Below are positions 6,253-15,012 of a stretch of DNA of 64,000 nt, one piece after another. The translations under genes were made by a program, and so were the position numbers. The notes beneath the pieces were generated by a model that was given only the letters and a program-made list of their open reading frames with translations, made no database searches and was not told the DNA's origin. Location: the IMG/VR virus record IMGVR_UViG_3300044641_010298, positions 1 through 64,000 of that record, one strand, 5' to 3'. This stretch comes from a virus. The first letter of the stretch is position 1. Every line of letters begins with the position of its first letter.

Positions 6253-8154
6253 TATGTTCATGTCAAGACACGTGACGGTGCCGTAGAAGTCGGCGCGAAC
6301 CATCTTCTTACCGTAGCGAGTCATGACGCCCTTACGAGGAGTGAAATCCTCGGGAGCAAAGATCGTCGGGGTGACGATGAGCGGGACGTACGGAGCGTAG
6401 ACGTAGCCGGTCTCGAGGTAAGAACCGCCCTTGTAGCCGACGAGAACCTTGTTCCTTGGGAAGTAAGGATCCTTGTAGACCGTGAAGCGGTTGGACAGGG
6501 TGCCGATGGGGGAGGCGCCGATGGACATCGAGCCGCCGACCTGGCCCTGGCCATCGATCGAGTAGTTGGGCTTGTAGAGCACCGAAGCCTCGAGGACGGT
6601 GGCGACATCGGGTGAAACCACGATGAAGTTGGCCGAACCACGAAGGGTCTTGCGGTGGATCTCGTTAGCAACGTCGATGATGGTCTCGATGAGGGTCTCG
6701 TACCACTCGCGGACCGTACCGGTGAAGGCAGGGCCGGGAGAGAGTGTATCACCACGAGAGACCTCGGTTCCGTTTGTCTTGTTGACGAAACGACCGGGAG
6801 CACGTGACCAGAAGTAGTTAGCACCACGAGCCTCGGTGAGGAGGTCGTTGAGGATCTCACGGTCGATCTCGAGGGCGATCTGCTCGCTCAGGATCTGAGT
6901 CAGTTCGACCTCAGCATCCATTGAGTGGTATGCATTGAGATCCTGTGCCAACTCTGGCGACCAGCGAGCGCGCAGCTTGCGGGTCGTTGCGGTGACCGGG
7001 ATGGACTCGATCTTGATGTCGATCTCAGGGATGATTGGCGAAGGCGAAGTACCGAAGTTAGACTCGAACGAAGGAATCGTAAGAGTTGAGGCATCGGATC
7101 CATCAACGCTCAGTGTGTCGGACACTGTGTAGGATGCAGTGAGGTTGAGAGAAACAGCAGCGGCTGTTCCTGCGTATGCTCCCGAGACGACAGTCAGAAC
7201 AACAGCGTTAGCAGAGCCAGAGGCGAGAAGCGGGTTGGGTGTAAAGATACCACCAACTAGAGTTCCGTACTGGTTCAGACGACGAATGTTGAGGATGTTC
7301 TGTCCACCCTGGAAGGACTCGCCCGGAACTGCGAGAGTTCCTGCTGGAAGCGCCTCAGAGTGGAGAGCGATCTCCTTGACCTGCTGGAAGTCAGTGTTGG
7401 GCGGAAAGGTCGTGGCATCGAGGAAGACGAACTGGAACTGACCCGTGCCGTTAAGAACGTTGTCAGAAGCGTCAGACTCGATGAGAGTTGTGACCTGTGG
7501 GTCGAACTGGAGGAAGCGTCCGTCTGTGCCGGTGGCAAAGCACTTGGCGCCGGTTGTGAGTGTTGATTTAGCCTGGAATGCACCCCTTTCTGCAACGCTA
7601 AATGCTGTAGAAGCGCTGTGAACCTTGGTGAAGCCCGTTCCAACAAGATCGTACTGACCGCCGGTGGCGAGAGATCCAGAGCGAACGCCCTTGCCAACAG
7701 GGTTGTTGTAGATCGACTGTCCGCCCTTGTAGGTTGCGCCAGCGGTTGACGTGCCAGTCGTGAGCGAGGCATCGCCGCCAACGTCAGAACCGTAGGTGTA
7801 ATCCAGGTAGAACAGGAGACCGGAGGGGAGGCTCATCGGCTGGATGGAAACGAGCTCGTTGGCAACGAGACCGCCGAACACGCGACGAACGATGGGGAAG
7901 GCGATGTTGGTGAAACCACGGATGTCGCCAGAGGAGGAGGGATTGCCACCGCCGGTGCCGAGGGTGTTGACCTCGCGGAGGAGCTGTGCAGCCTGGTTCT
8001 CCATGAGGCGAGCCATGTTGTCACGCTTGACGCCATCAAGGCCACGAAGCAGGCCGGTACGGGTCCACTTCTCAATGAGGCGACGGCCCTCCTCGGTGAT
8101 GTTGCGATCACTGATTCCCTCAGTGAGCATGTTTAGCGAAAAATTCTTTGACAT
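6247..8154 (-). CDS. 23: Major capsid protein, T4 gp23-like
   Basis: At 635 residues this is longer than T4 gp23 (521). Residues 80-122 hold the conserved N-arm and E-loop region (GFTNIAFPIVRRVFGGLVAN, then QPMSLPSGLLFYLDYTYG). A second conserved block near 400-450 includes TRKLRARWSPE and LNAYHSMDAEVELTQILS. Four prohead-protease-type sites, (L/I)xE, occur early: LTE 10-12, ITE 19-21, LIE 26-28 and LME 50-52. One of these, most likely the last, would be cut by the gp21-like protease during maturation. Residues 140-390 are Gly/Thr/Ser-rich and probably form an inserted surface domain. The ATG at 8154 has TAGGAGA upstream. Codon use is GC-rich compared with most of the window. It sits directly after the scaffold gene and ends at a strong terminator. 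Confidence 0.96.
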   Translation of the reverse strand: MSKNFSLNMLTEGISDRNITEEGRRLIEKWTRTGLLRGLDGVKRDNMARLMENQAAQLLREVNTLGTGGGNPSSSGDIRGFTNIAFPIVRRVFGGLVANELVSIQPMSLPSGLLFYLDYTYGSDVGGDASLTTGTSTAGATYKGGQSIYNNPVGKGVRSGSLATGGQYDLVGTGFTKVHSASTAFSVAERGAFQAKSTLTTGAKCFATGTDGRFLQFDPQVTTLIESDASDNVLNGTGQFQFVFLDATTFPPNTDFQQVKEIALHSEALPAGTLAVPGESFQGGQNILNIRRLNQYGTLVGGIFTPNPLLASGSANAVVLTVVSGAYAGTAAAVSLNLTASYTVSDTLSVDGSDASTLTIPSFESNFGTSPSPIIPEIDIKIESIPVTATTRKLRARWSPELAQDLNAYHSMDAEVELTQILSEQIALEIDREILNDLLTEARGANYFWSRAPGRFVNKTNGTEVSRGDTLSPGPAFTGTVREWYETLIETIIDVANEIHRKTLRGSANFIVVSPDVATVLEASVLYKPNYSIDGQGQVGGSMSIGASPIGTLSNRFTVYKDPYFPRNKVLVGYKGGSYLETGYVYAPYVPLIVTPTIFAPEDFTPRKGVMTRYGKKMVRADFYGTVTCLDMNII

Positions 8155-8181
8155 TGCTTTATTTCTCCTAAAAGCTTATGA

Positions 8182-9528
8182 TTACTTGATACCGGCTAGG
8201 ATTGCCCAGCGATCAACCTCGCCTGCACCGCTCATTCGGGCAGAAGCTGAGGTTGTGGGGCGAGATGCCAGACCGGCTGTGTGCCTGACTGACTCATTGA
8301 GAGACTCATTCTTCTTTGTGATTGAAGTGGAGAGGCTCTCATAAAGCAACTTGGCCTCGCGAAGGTTGGCTGCGCCGTCAAGTGCCTCGATGATTGCGCG
8401 ACGTTGATTAGGTGCAACGTCCTTGTTCTGGAGGATCTTGTTGACGTAAAGAAGCTTTGCGTTGAACAAGTTGAGATCGGAAAGTTGCTCACGAAGCGTT
8501 TCAACTGCGCCTCTGTAATCATTGAGCTGCTGCTTGAGTGCACGATTCTCCCGTGCCTCTTTCATAAGTTTAGACTTGACATCGCCATGCTTGTTCATGT
8601 CAACATCAAGTACATCACCTTCAAGTGTTCCGCCGCCGAAAGAATCAGCAGCGTGCTGGTGTGAAGACTTGTGATTGCCTGGGGCCTTCTTGGACTTGGC
8701 CTCGCGAAGACGAGCAAGCTCGCGACGGAGCATGTTCTCGTCTATCTCGTAGACGGCCTCAGCCATCTCGCCACCCTCTTCTCCGGCAGCAGCAGCGGCG
8801 GCATCCTCAGCAGACTCTTCGCTGCCGACCTCAACCTCTTCTTCCTCCGCTCCTGCCTCTTCCTCGAATTCGACGCCGGAGATGCCAAGCTTTTCAAAAG
8901 CCTCTCTCTCCTCTGCAGAACCGACGAGCTTTAGAACAGCTTCCTCGAGCTCATCTTCGTCATCGTACATCATCTCGTCAAGCTCGTAGAGATCTTCGTC
9001 TACTTCCTCTTCCTTGTGTCTCATGCCTTTTTCTCCAATTTTTGCGTTTTTTGGTTTCATTTCACTAATAACAGCGTCTCTGAGATCATCGAGATCAATC
9101 TCGTATGCATCGTCAGCATCGCCCATTGCGCGTTCAGCGAGCTGATTAGGATCATTTAGTAGACTGAGAAGAGCACTGCGATCAGCCTCGCTTAACGATC
9201 CAACAGCACGATCAACAGCAGTGTGATCTGCGTTATCGGTCTTTTTTCCAGAACCAGACATGAGATTCACAAGCGAGCTTAGCGCAGACTCGTCAAGAGT
9301 CACATCTTCATCATCATCATCAGCTTTCTCACCTTCATCAATTGAAAGCGCCTCGTTAAGAAAGTCCCCACTCTCATCGTCAGGATTTCCTCCAACAAGC
9401 TGCTTTTCAATAAATTCTCTGATTCTTGGTGTGACTGCCTCTATTATCGCATTCTTTGCGTTCTGCTCAGCTGCTTCTCTTAGCAGCTTCGCATCTGCGA
9501 TTGCCTCTTCGAATAGAGATTTCGACAT
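8182..9528 (-). CDS. 22: Prohead core scaffold protein, T4 gp22-like
   Basis: This 448-residue, very acidic and helical protein lies immediately upstream of the capsid gene, as gene 22 does in T4 (269 residues there). It has Asp/Glu-rich tracts at about 65-75, 195-265 and an Ala-rich acidic stretch near 240-255. A coiled-coil segment at about 320-370 is followed by a conserved-looking tail (LLYVNKILQNK, RRAIIEALDGA, EAKLLYESLS). The C-terminus ends in a short basic-hydrophobic peptide (RWAILAGIK). Such proteins fill the prohead and are later degraded by the gp21 protease. The extra length comes mainly from acidic repeats. The assignment rests on position and composition, with good support from the C-terminal pattern. 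Confidence 0.85.
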   Translation of the reverse strand: MSKSLFEEAIADAKLLREAAEQNAKNAIIEAVTPRIREFIEKQLVGGNPDDESGDFLNEALSIDEGEKADDDDEDVTLDESALSSLVNLMSGSGKKTDNADHTAVDRAVGSLSEADRSALLSLLNDPNQLAERAMGDADDAYEIDLDDLRDAVISEMKPKNAKIGEKGMRHKEEEVDEDLYELDEMMYDDEDELEEAVLKLVGSAEEREAFEKLGISGVEFEEEAGAEEEEVEVGSEESAEDAAAAAAGEEGGEMAEAVYEIDENMLRRELARLREAKSKKAPGNHKSSHQHAADSFGGGTLEGDVLDVDMNKHGDVKSKLMKEARENRALKQQLNDYRGAVETLREQLSDLNLFNAKLLYVNKILQNKDVAPNQRRAIIEALDGAANLREAKLLYESLSTSITKKNESLNESVRHTAGLASRPTTSASARMSGAGEVDRWAILAGIK

Positions 9529-9585
9529 GCGCTTAGTTTCCTTACTTGCTGAAAGTATCTATTACCCAGTCTTTGATTGTTCCGA

Positions 9586-10119
9586 CTATTTAATTCGAGA
9601 TATTTTTAGGTTTCTTTTTACTCTCTCTCTTACGCTGGGGTCGATCACATCCATGAATCTCATGGGTGCCTCTGGGCCTGGCAAAAGTGGAGAAAGCGCA
9701 CCCTTTGTCCATCCATAGGGAGATCCGTCGATTCTTCCTGGCGCAACTGTGTACGAAGGATTGGAAGATGAACCACCGATTGCAGGTCCGTCAAACTTTC
9801 TCATTGGAAAAGGAACAAGACCAGAGAGAGTTGTCCTGGGCGTATCATTTTCAGCAAGATTCAACCTGTTCTTTGCAACTGTGAACCTATCTGTTCTGCT
9901 GTACGTCTCGGGAGGTCTAGCTAGATTTCCGTAGCTAAGGCGCTTATTGACTGCTGCTCGAAGGTCTAGTTCATCATCATCTAGATCTTCATCGTCTCTA
10001 TCACCTTCTTCGCTATATGGAAACGTGTTTCCAGCTGTTGTCGGGTGACTTTGAAATCCTTTTCTACCGGTGTACCCGTATCCGGCGCCCTGTCTAGGAT
10101 CATGTACGAGACGAGGCAT
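9586..10119 (-). CDS. Unknown head-block protein
   Basis: This 177-residue protein has a Gly/Pro-rich, disordered-looking N-terminus, an acidic patch (DRDDEDLDDDELDLR at about 41-55) and a basic C-terminal helix (SVRERVKRNLKISRIK). No enzyme motif is visible. It lies between the scaffold gene and another small Gly/Pro-rich protein in the T4-ordered head block, so a role as a minor core or head protein is plausible by position only. The ATG at 10119 overlaps the upstream stop by one base. Confidence 0.7.
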   Translation of the reverse strand: MPRLVHDPRQGAGYGYTGRKGFQSHPTTAGNTFPYSEEGDRDDEDLDDDELDLRAAVNKRLSYGNLARPPETYSRTDRFTVAKNRLNLAENDTPRTTLSGLVPFPMRKFDGPAIGGSSSNPSYTVAPGRIDGSPYGWTKGALSPLLPGPEAPMRFMDVIDPSVRERVKRNLKISRIK

Positions 10120-10649
10120 TAGGTGCGACCATCAGAACCTAGATAAGATCTTCCCAGTATGTAAGATCCGATCGTCTGCGATGCTATCTTGGATGTTGTC
10201 TCAGAAGGAGAAACAGCACCTAGTCCAGATCCAAATTGCTCACCCTTATCTGCAACAGTGCCAAGATACTCAGGCTGATCCTGGGGGAGAACGCTTCCCG
10301 GACCAGGAGAAGCAGGGTTTGGTACGAAAGGAGATGCAGGCTTTCCTTCGCCGCCTGTCTCAACTGTTGCAAGATCAGGTGTTCCCGGGAAGTTTAGATC
10401 AAAAGTTCCAAACATGTAACCAGCGTCATTTATGACACCGCCTGCGACTCCAATGTTCGGAATTGAATCTCCTGGCCCACCATTTCCATTCAGGGCAGAG
10501 ATTGCGGCATTTTTTACAGCTTCTTCGCTGTATGTAGTACCAACGGGGGTCGCAAACATCGCAGAGATGTTTACATCATTGCGATGCCCGAGACCTCCTA
10601 GTCCTGGAACTCCTTGCGGCACCACAGTTGCAAACTTAACTGATGACAT
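10119..10649 (-). CDS. Unknown Gly/Pro-rich head-block protein
   Basis: This 176-residue protein is rich in Gly, Pro and Ser, with few charged residues and no predicted membrane segment. The N-terminus (VVPQGVPGLGGLG) and the middle (PFVPNPASPGPGS) are low-complexity. The remainder predicts scattered short strands. It overlaps the next gene by one base, so the pair is probably co-translated. I recognise no family. A structural or assembly role is inferred from its neighbours only. Confidence 0.68.
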   Translation of the reverse strand: MSSVKFATVVPQGVPGLGGLGHRNDVNISAMFATPVGTTYSEEAVKNAAISALNGNGGPGDSIPNIGVAGGVINDAGYMFGTFDLNFPGTPDLATVETGGEGKPASPFVPNPASPGPGSVLPQDQPEYLGTVADKGEQFGSGLGAVSPSETTSKIASQTIGSYILGRSYLGSDGRT

Positions 10650-10676
10650 TGCGACCCCCTATTTGTTTTTGAAAAA

Positions 10677-11003
10677 TCAGATCTTGCTGATGATCTGCTT
10701 GCGAACTGCCAGGCGACGCTCCTGGAGGCGCTTGAGTCGATTGCGAAGAATCTCCTCCTGCTCTCTCAGGTCCTGGAGCTCGTGCATTTCCTTCATGGTA
10801 GCACCGGCGCCCATCGGCTTGTCACCGGGCTTGTAGCTCTTAGCAGCGGGAGGCTTTGCATTGTGCCAGCTCTCCTCATCCATCTCCATCTGGAGATCCT
10901 TGAGTGCCTTCTTGTCAAGAGGCTTCGCTTGCTTTGTCTCGATCTTCTTTTTCTCCTCAAGAACAATTCTGCGGAGACGATCTGGTGTAAGTCTAATTGC
11001 CAT
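10677..11003 (-). CDS. Small basic coiled-coil protein of the head block
   Basis: The ATG at 11001-11003 gives 108 residues beginning MAIRLTPDRLRRIVLEEKKK and has GGGG seven bases upstream. A second in-frame ATG at 11015 is possible but has a weaker site. The protein is highly charged, with a long C-terminal helix (about 70-108, LQDLREQEEILRNRLKRLQE) expected to form a coiled coil. Its opening resembles that of the next gene, a short helix of the type found at the start of prohead core peptides. A role comparable to T4 gp67/gp68 core proteins is possible by position; no direct homology is claimed. Confidence 0.72.
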   Translation of the reverse strand: MAIRLTPDRLRRIVLEEKKKIETKQAKPLDKKALKDLQMEMDEESWHNAKPPAAKSYKPGDKPMGAGATMKEMHELQDLREQEEILRNRLKRLQERRLAVRKQIISKI

Positions 11004-11042
11004 GTTAAACCCCATTGGTTACACTGTTACTTATTACGTTGC

Positions 11043-11531
11043 TTATGATCTTGACGGAATTTTCTCTGAAAATGCTAGCGCCGCCCACTTGGATGCACTG
11101 TCTCCAAATATATCTGACGGGTCGCTTCTAAGCATTGTCTTCGCAGCAACATCGCCTGCTGTTGCAATCATCTGTTCGTGGTTTGCACCAGAAGATGATT
11201 CGTTCATGTTTCTATGCGCACCTGTTCGGGCTGTATCAGCAAATATCTCAGCCAGGACAGGATCTGACGTTAGAGATTTTGCAAGTCCCTGTCCCTGATC
11301 TGGGAATCCTCTCTGGCTTGTTCGACCAATGTCTGCCTTGTTTGGCAAAAAGCTAATCTTGTCTGCGATGTTTGGTCGTGCAGCAGGCACTGCTCTTTGC
11401 TCTTGAACCTGTCTTGGGCTTGCCTGCCTAGATTCATTTATTGTCTTCTGTGTGCTTACCAAGCCTTCAGACAATATTTCAACCAAGCACTCTTTGACGA
11501 TCATTTTCAGATCTTGCTTAGTCATTTTCAT
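11043..11531 (-). CDS. Unknown head-block protein, core-type N-terminal helix
   Basis: This 162-residue protein begins with MKMTKQDLKMIVKECLVEIL, an amphipathic helix. The start ATG at 11531 or the ATG at 11525 are both possible. The middle is Gln/Pro/Arg-rich and probably disordered; the end contains Ser/Ala-rich helices. No catalytic motif is seen. It lies just downstream of the prohead protease gene (three-base gap), so it is likely co-expressed with head assembly genes and may be a protease-processed core component. That role is inference. Confidence 0.7.
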   Translation of the reverse strand: MKMTKQDLKMIVKECLVEILSEGLVSTQKTINESRQASPRQVQEQRAVPAARPNIADKISFLPNKADIGRTSQRGFPDQGQGLAKSLTSDPVLAEIFADTARTGAHRNMNESSSGANHEQMIATAGDVAAKTMLRSDPSDIFGDSASKWAALAFSEKIPSRS

Positions 11532-11534
11532 TTT

Positions 11535-12140
11535 TTACTTCCACTGATTGATATCATTGAAAATTCTATTGATTCTGTCAGACTTATTAAAGGTCGCACG
11601 CAAGTCCGTTGGAGTAATTCTTCTAGATTCTTTGATCATGAATGCTCCGGGCGTGCTAGGCTCAGATACGATGTCAAAGCAGATGAGCTGGAAATCCTCC
11701 TGGACAACCAGGTTTCCGTTTTGCTGCTTCGTGGATCCGACGCCTCGACTAGAGATGCCAAGGGTCACGCCTGATTCAATCAAGCTTTGTAGAATTTTTC
11801 CGCTCGGTGTGTCAAGAAGCTCAACAGATCCATAGACTGTATCACCTTCCATTCTTGCCTCTCGGACAATATGTGATGCATTCTTGAGCTCAACAACAGA
11901 CGTATCTGGGTGATCACACTCACCAAGGGCGCGGTTCTCTTTGATGAATTTCTGATAATTTATGATCTCTCTCTCAAGGATGGCGCGAGGATAAACTCTT
12001 CCATTTTGATTAAGAGTGTCTGAGCGCTGGATCACGCCTCGTAGCATGATCTTTCCGCCATTTTGTATGCGAGACTCCTTGACAAGTGCAGGATTAATCG
12101 ATAACGGAGTCCACTCGGTTAGAAGTGAAAGATTACTCAT
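11535..12140 (-). CDS. 21: Prohead core protease, T4 gp21-like
   Basis: This 201-residue serine protease belongs to the phage prohead protease group (T4 gp21, peptidase family U9/S77). The fold features are visible: an N-terminal strand region (KIMLRGVIQRSDTLNQNGRV), the catalytic-type histidine H77 in ALGECDHPD, the serine S130 in GVTLGISSRG, and a third acidic site in FDIVSEPSTPGA. It cleaves scaffold and capsid proteins after (L/I)xE-type sites. The last 30 residues are a basic tail that may be removed by self-cleavage. It overlaps the preceding gene by four bases (12137-12140) and lies in T4 order after the portal and before scaffold and capsid. Confidence 0.93.
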   Translation of the reverse strand: MSNLSLLTEWTPLSINPALVKESRIQNGGKIMLRGVIQRSDTLNQNGRVYPRAILEREIINYQKFIKENRALGECDHPDTSVVELKNASHIVREARMEGDTVYGSVELLDTPSGKILQSLIESGVTLGISSRGVGSTKQQNGNLVVQEDFQLICFDIVSEPSTPGAFMIKESRRITPTDLRATFNKSDRINRIFNDINQWK

Positions 12141-12997
12141 TGTGCCTCCCTGGACTCTTCAATTAGCTGCGATAGAGTCATTAGCTTGCTTAGCTTATCA
12201 TCATCAAGGGATGAAAGGTCAAGAGATGAGACCCTAGACCGGATCCCTTTGATGTTTTCCTGGATTATTTGATTCTTTTCCGTCTTCTCAATTAGATCGA
12301 GTGACCTAATTGATTCTTCCTTTATTCTTTGTGCCCGGAGAACCATCTGCTCGCTAGGCCCGTCATTTGTTCTCATCACAACGTAGTCTCTAATGAGTCC
12401 ACGCTGGTCATCTGTGAGTGTGCCTGCATACTTCTTGTTGAATTTTTCGCTAAGAATCTTGACAACGAGAGGATCGACGCTTGAATCTCTAGCCTCCTCC
12501 TCGATGATCGGCTCTTCAGGCCTCTTTAGCATCTCTACAAGCTTTGTCTCAACAATTACTGTCTTAGAAAGGTCAGATCTATCGCCGAGATACCACTCGT
12601 TTAATGCTGTCTGAATCGTTGCAAGATCCCGATAATTTGTGATTCTTCTATGGAAAAAGCTCTCATCATTAAGCACGTGATTTATGTCTCTGATGAGAAG
12701 AGACTTCTCTTTGTCTAGGACTGCGTGATTAATTCTTCGAGCAGCAGACTTCGTCTCAGTTAATATGACAGCTGAAATTGCAGAATCTGTCACTCTTGTC
12801 TTTGCAAGCGCATTGAAGAGCCTAAATTCCTTGAAGAGCTCAGTGTCCTTTGAGAATTTTGCAGAGATTATGTCAAGTGCTGATTGTGCTTTGTCTTTCT
12901 TTCCCTCAATGAGGTAAGAAGAAACTGCTCTCAACAGGAGCTCGTATACGATTCCTACATTTCTTTTCTTATTATGACTAATGTTCACAGGATTCAT
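12137..12997 (-). CDS. Unknown helical protein between portal and protease
   Basis: This 286-residue, almost entirely helical, charged protein has no cysteine or membrane pattern. It overlaps the portal gene by four bases at its start (ATG at 12997) and the protease gene by four bases at its end, so the three are tightly coupled. In T4 this interval holds the prohead core genes 67 and 68, but those products are far smaller and no similarity is visible. A scaffold, core or portal-associated role is the best guess from position. Confidence 0.78.
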   Translation of the reverse strand: MNPVNISHNKKRNVGIVYELLLRAVSSYLIEGKKDKAQSALDIISAKFSKDTELFKEFRLFNALAKTRVTDSAISAVILTETKSAARRINHAVLDKEKSLLIRDINHVLNDESFFHRRITNYRDLATIQTALNEWYLGDRSDLSKTVIVETKLVEMLKRPEEPIIEEEARDSSVDPLVVKILSEKFNKKYAGTLTDDQRGLIRDYVVMRTNDGPSEQMVLRAQRIKEESIRSLDLIEKTEKNQIIQENIKGIRSRVSSLDLSSLDDDKLSKLMTLSQLIEESREAQ

Positions 12998-15009
12998 TTT
13001 TCCTCCTCTGATGTATTGGACTCAGAGCTGATACTGTTTAGTGACTTTAGTAGGCTCTTGTATTCCTTGTCTCTTTTTTCTGTGTCGACAATCTTATTGT
13101 TTAAATAATCATCAACAAAGCTGTCAGACTCATCAACCTTAAATTTATGAGCATTTTTTAGAGGATTGATGAGATCTTGCTTCTCTCCAAACGGATGTGC
13201 TATCGAGTCTCGTGGATCTTTTTTGTCTGACTTAACCATGTCATTATGGTGTGTGCGAGTCCCAATAGATCCGACCATCTTTCTTCTAGACCTATTGTAG
13301 ATCTCGCGCTCTGTGTAATCGGGACCAATTTTTGTTTTTTCATCAAGTAGATGTCTATTGACATTACCCGGCCTTGCTAGGCCTGCAAAAGCACGAAGTG
13401 GAAGACCCTTTGCAGAGGCTATCTTGTTTAGATCTATCTCTGGTTCATCGTCAAGCTCAGCGACCGACGGGAGCTTGAAAGGGTTTCTAGTGTCAGAAGC
13501 TGTTAGAGGACCAGGTCCTGTCTCGCTTCCAAGATCTAGACCGCCCTTCTCTTCGGGAGGAGGTGCCCCTTCTTCGCCTTCTTTTCCTCCTCCGGATGCT
13601 GGTTCCGGTAGCTTAACAGCCTCAATCTTGAGGGAGAACTCCTTGTCCTTGATTATTCCCTTCTCTATGGCGTCGATCTCCTCGTCTGGCATCATGAATA
13701 CGTTCTTTCTAATCCAGTTTGTATCAACAAGATTTTCAACGTTCTTTGCTGCCTGTGAGATAGTAAACTTGGTGTTGTAGAGCTCAAGCTTCTGCTGCTG
13801 CGCGATAGTTGAAGGATTTGTGAGCTTGAGATCAAAATCAAGGAGGTCGTGACCATCAAAACCGTTGCAGTAAAGATGCACAATTGCAAGCTTATTTAGC
13901 TCAGAGATGATAGTTCTCTGGATTCTGCTAATTGACCTGGAGAATCTAATATCTTCTTGTGAGAGCGTCGCTTTTGCGCCAAGACCTTCGTCATACCCCA
14001 GGTATGCCTTCGGTATCTTGAGTGCTGCAAACAGCTTCTTCTGGATGTACTGGACGTCTTCGATTGCAGCAGCGTTTGTACCTCCTGTCAGATTCTCAAC
14101 CTTGGTGCCAGACTGACCGCCTCTAACAGGAATGAAGTAGTCCTCGTCGACAGACATTGGATTGTACCTGAGATCTACACGCCCTGTTGATCTGTCAATT
14201 ACCTGATTCTTCTTGAGCGTGGACTGTGCCTGCTCCATGTAGTTTGGAATCTCTTCAGGAGGCACATTTCCAACGTCAACGTAGAAGACTCTGCGATCCG
14301 GTGCACGAATAATCCTATAGACGAGCATTGCGTCTTCAACCAGGATCATCTGTCTCCAGATTCTTCTGGCAGCTTCTAGGACTGATGTTCCGTATGGCAA
14401 AAATGCATCATTGCCAAGGAGCCTGAAATGAGATACTTGCCAATTCTGGAGAGTCTGATTTCCCTGGGTTACCCACCTGTATCTGACCGCAAGCGGATCT
14501 TCTCTATCAAATCCCTCCTCTCGCTCGATCTCGTTAACAGCAATTGGAAACACGTTGACAACGCCGTGCTCTGGAGAGACATCGTTAAACAAAAAGAAGT
14601 CTCCGTACTTACACATGTTCCTGACCCATGAGGTCATATTGAAGTTAACGTTCAGGGTATCAAAGAAGAGCTCGTTTAGAAGTCTCTGTATCTCAGCATT
14701 CTCTGAGTAGATGTGGAGAACGTTTCCCTTCTCGTCTGGCGAGACTGTCTCTTCGGAGTAAATGTCGAGAGCGCTTGCGATCTCAGGTGTATATTCCATC
14801 TCTTGGAAATCTGAGTATCTTGCCATGCGATCATAAGCACCGTAGGCGCTCATTGCTGTGCTGTAGACGTTACTTTGAGTCTTCCTGAATAGCTCGTATG
14901 CAGACGTGCTTACGTCGCTCGGCTTGAATTCTCTTACTCTTCTCTTAACGACTGGTCCGCTTCTGAACAGCGTTGTCAGCCGATTGAAGATGTTCTCATT
15001 TTTTGCCAT
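12994..15009 (-). CDS. 20: Portal protein, T4 gp20-like
   Basis: This 671-residue portal subunit compares with 524 residues in T4 gp20. Conserved-looking stretches include MEYTPEIASALDIYSEETV (about 71-89), WVRNMCKYGDFFLFNDV, IRAPDRRVFYVDVGN and LGYDEGLGAKATLSQEDIRF, as expected for the T4 portal group. Twelve copies would form the vertex through which the terminase packages DNA. The C-terminal 180 residues are acidic then basic, Pro-rich and probably exposed. It starts at an ATG with GGGGTTAAAAT just upstream and lies three bases after the terminase gene. Confidence 0.94.
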   Translation of the reverse strand: MAKNENIFNRLTTLFRSGPVVKRRVREFKPSDVSTSAYELFRKTQSNVYSTAMSAYGAYDRMARYSDFQEMEYTPEIASALDIYSEETVSPDEKGNVLHIYSENAEIQRLLNELFFDTLNVNFNMTSWVRNMCKYGDFFLFNDVSPEHGVVNVFPIAVNEIEREEGFDREDPLAVRYRWVTQGNQTLQNWQVSHFRLLGNDAFLPYGTSVLEAARRIWRQMILVEDAMLVYRIIRAPDRRVFYVDVGNVPPEEIPNYMEQAQSTLKKNQVIDRSTGRVDLRYNPMSVDEDYFIPVRGGQSGTKVENLTGGTNAAAIEDVQYIQKKLFAALKIPKAYLGYDEGLGAKATLSQEDIRFSRSISRIQRTIISELNKLAIVHLYCNGFDGHDLLDFDLKLTNPSTIAQQQKLELYNTKFTISQAAKNVENLVDTNWIRKNVFMMPDEEIDAIEKGIIKDKEFSLKIEAVKLPEPASGGGKEGEEGAPPPEEKGGLDLGSETGPGPLTASDTRNPFKLPSVAELDDEPEIDLNKIASAKGLPLRAFAGLARPGNVNRHLLDEKTKIGPDYTEREIYNRSRRKMVGSIGTRTHHNDMVKSDKKDPRDSIAHPFGEKQDLINPLKNAHKFKVDESDSFVDDYLNNKIVDTEKRDKEYKSLLKSLNSISSESNTSEEEK

Positions 15010-15012
15010 ATT

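Noticed and set aside
7275-7781. Other-frame 168-residue minus-strand open frame inside the capsid gene
   Set aside because: Low-complexity Ser/Arg/Thr-rich translation in a shifted frame of the GC-rich capsid gene; a shadow.
8182-9528. Scaffold gene as a histone-like or chromosome protein
   Set aside because: The acidic and helical composition together with its position directly before the capsid gene supports the prohead core scaffold.
8625-9718. Plus-strand Arg- and Ser-rich open frames opposite the scaffold gene
   Set aside because: These are complements of the acidic Glu/Asp-rich scaffold; the composition is artefactual.
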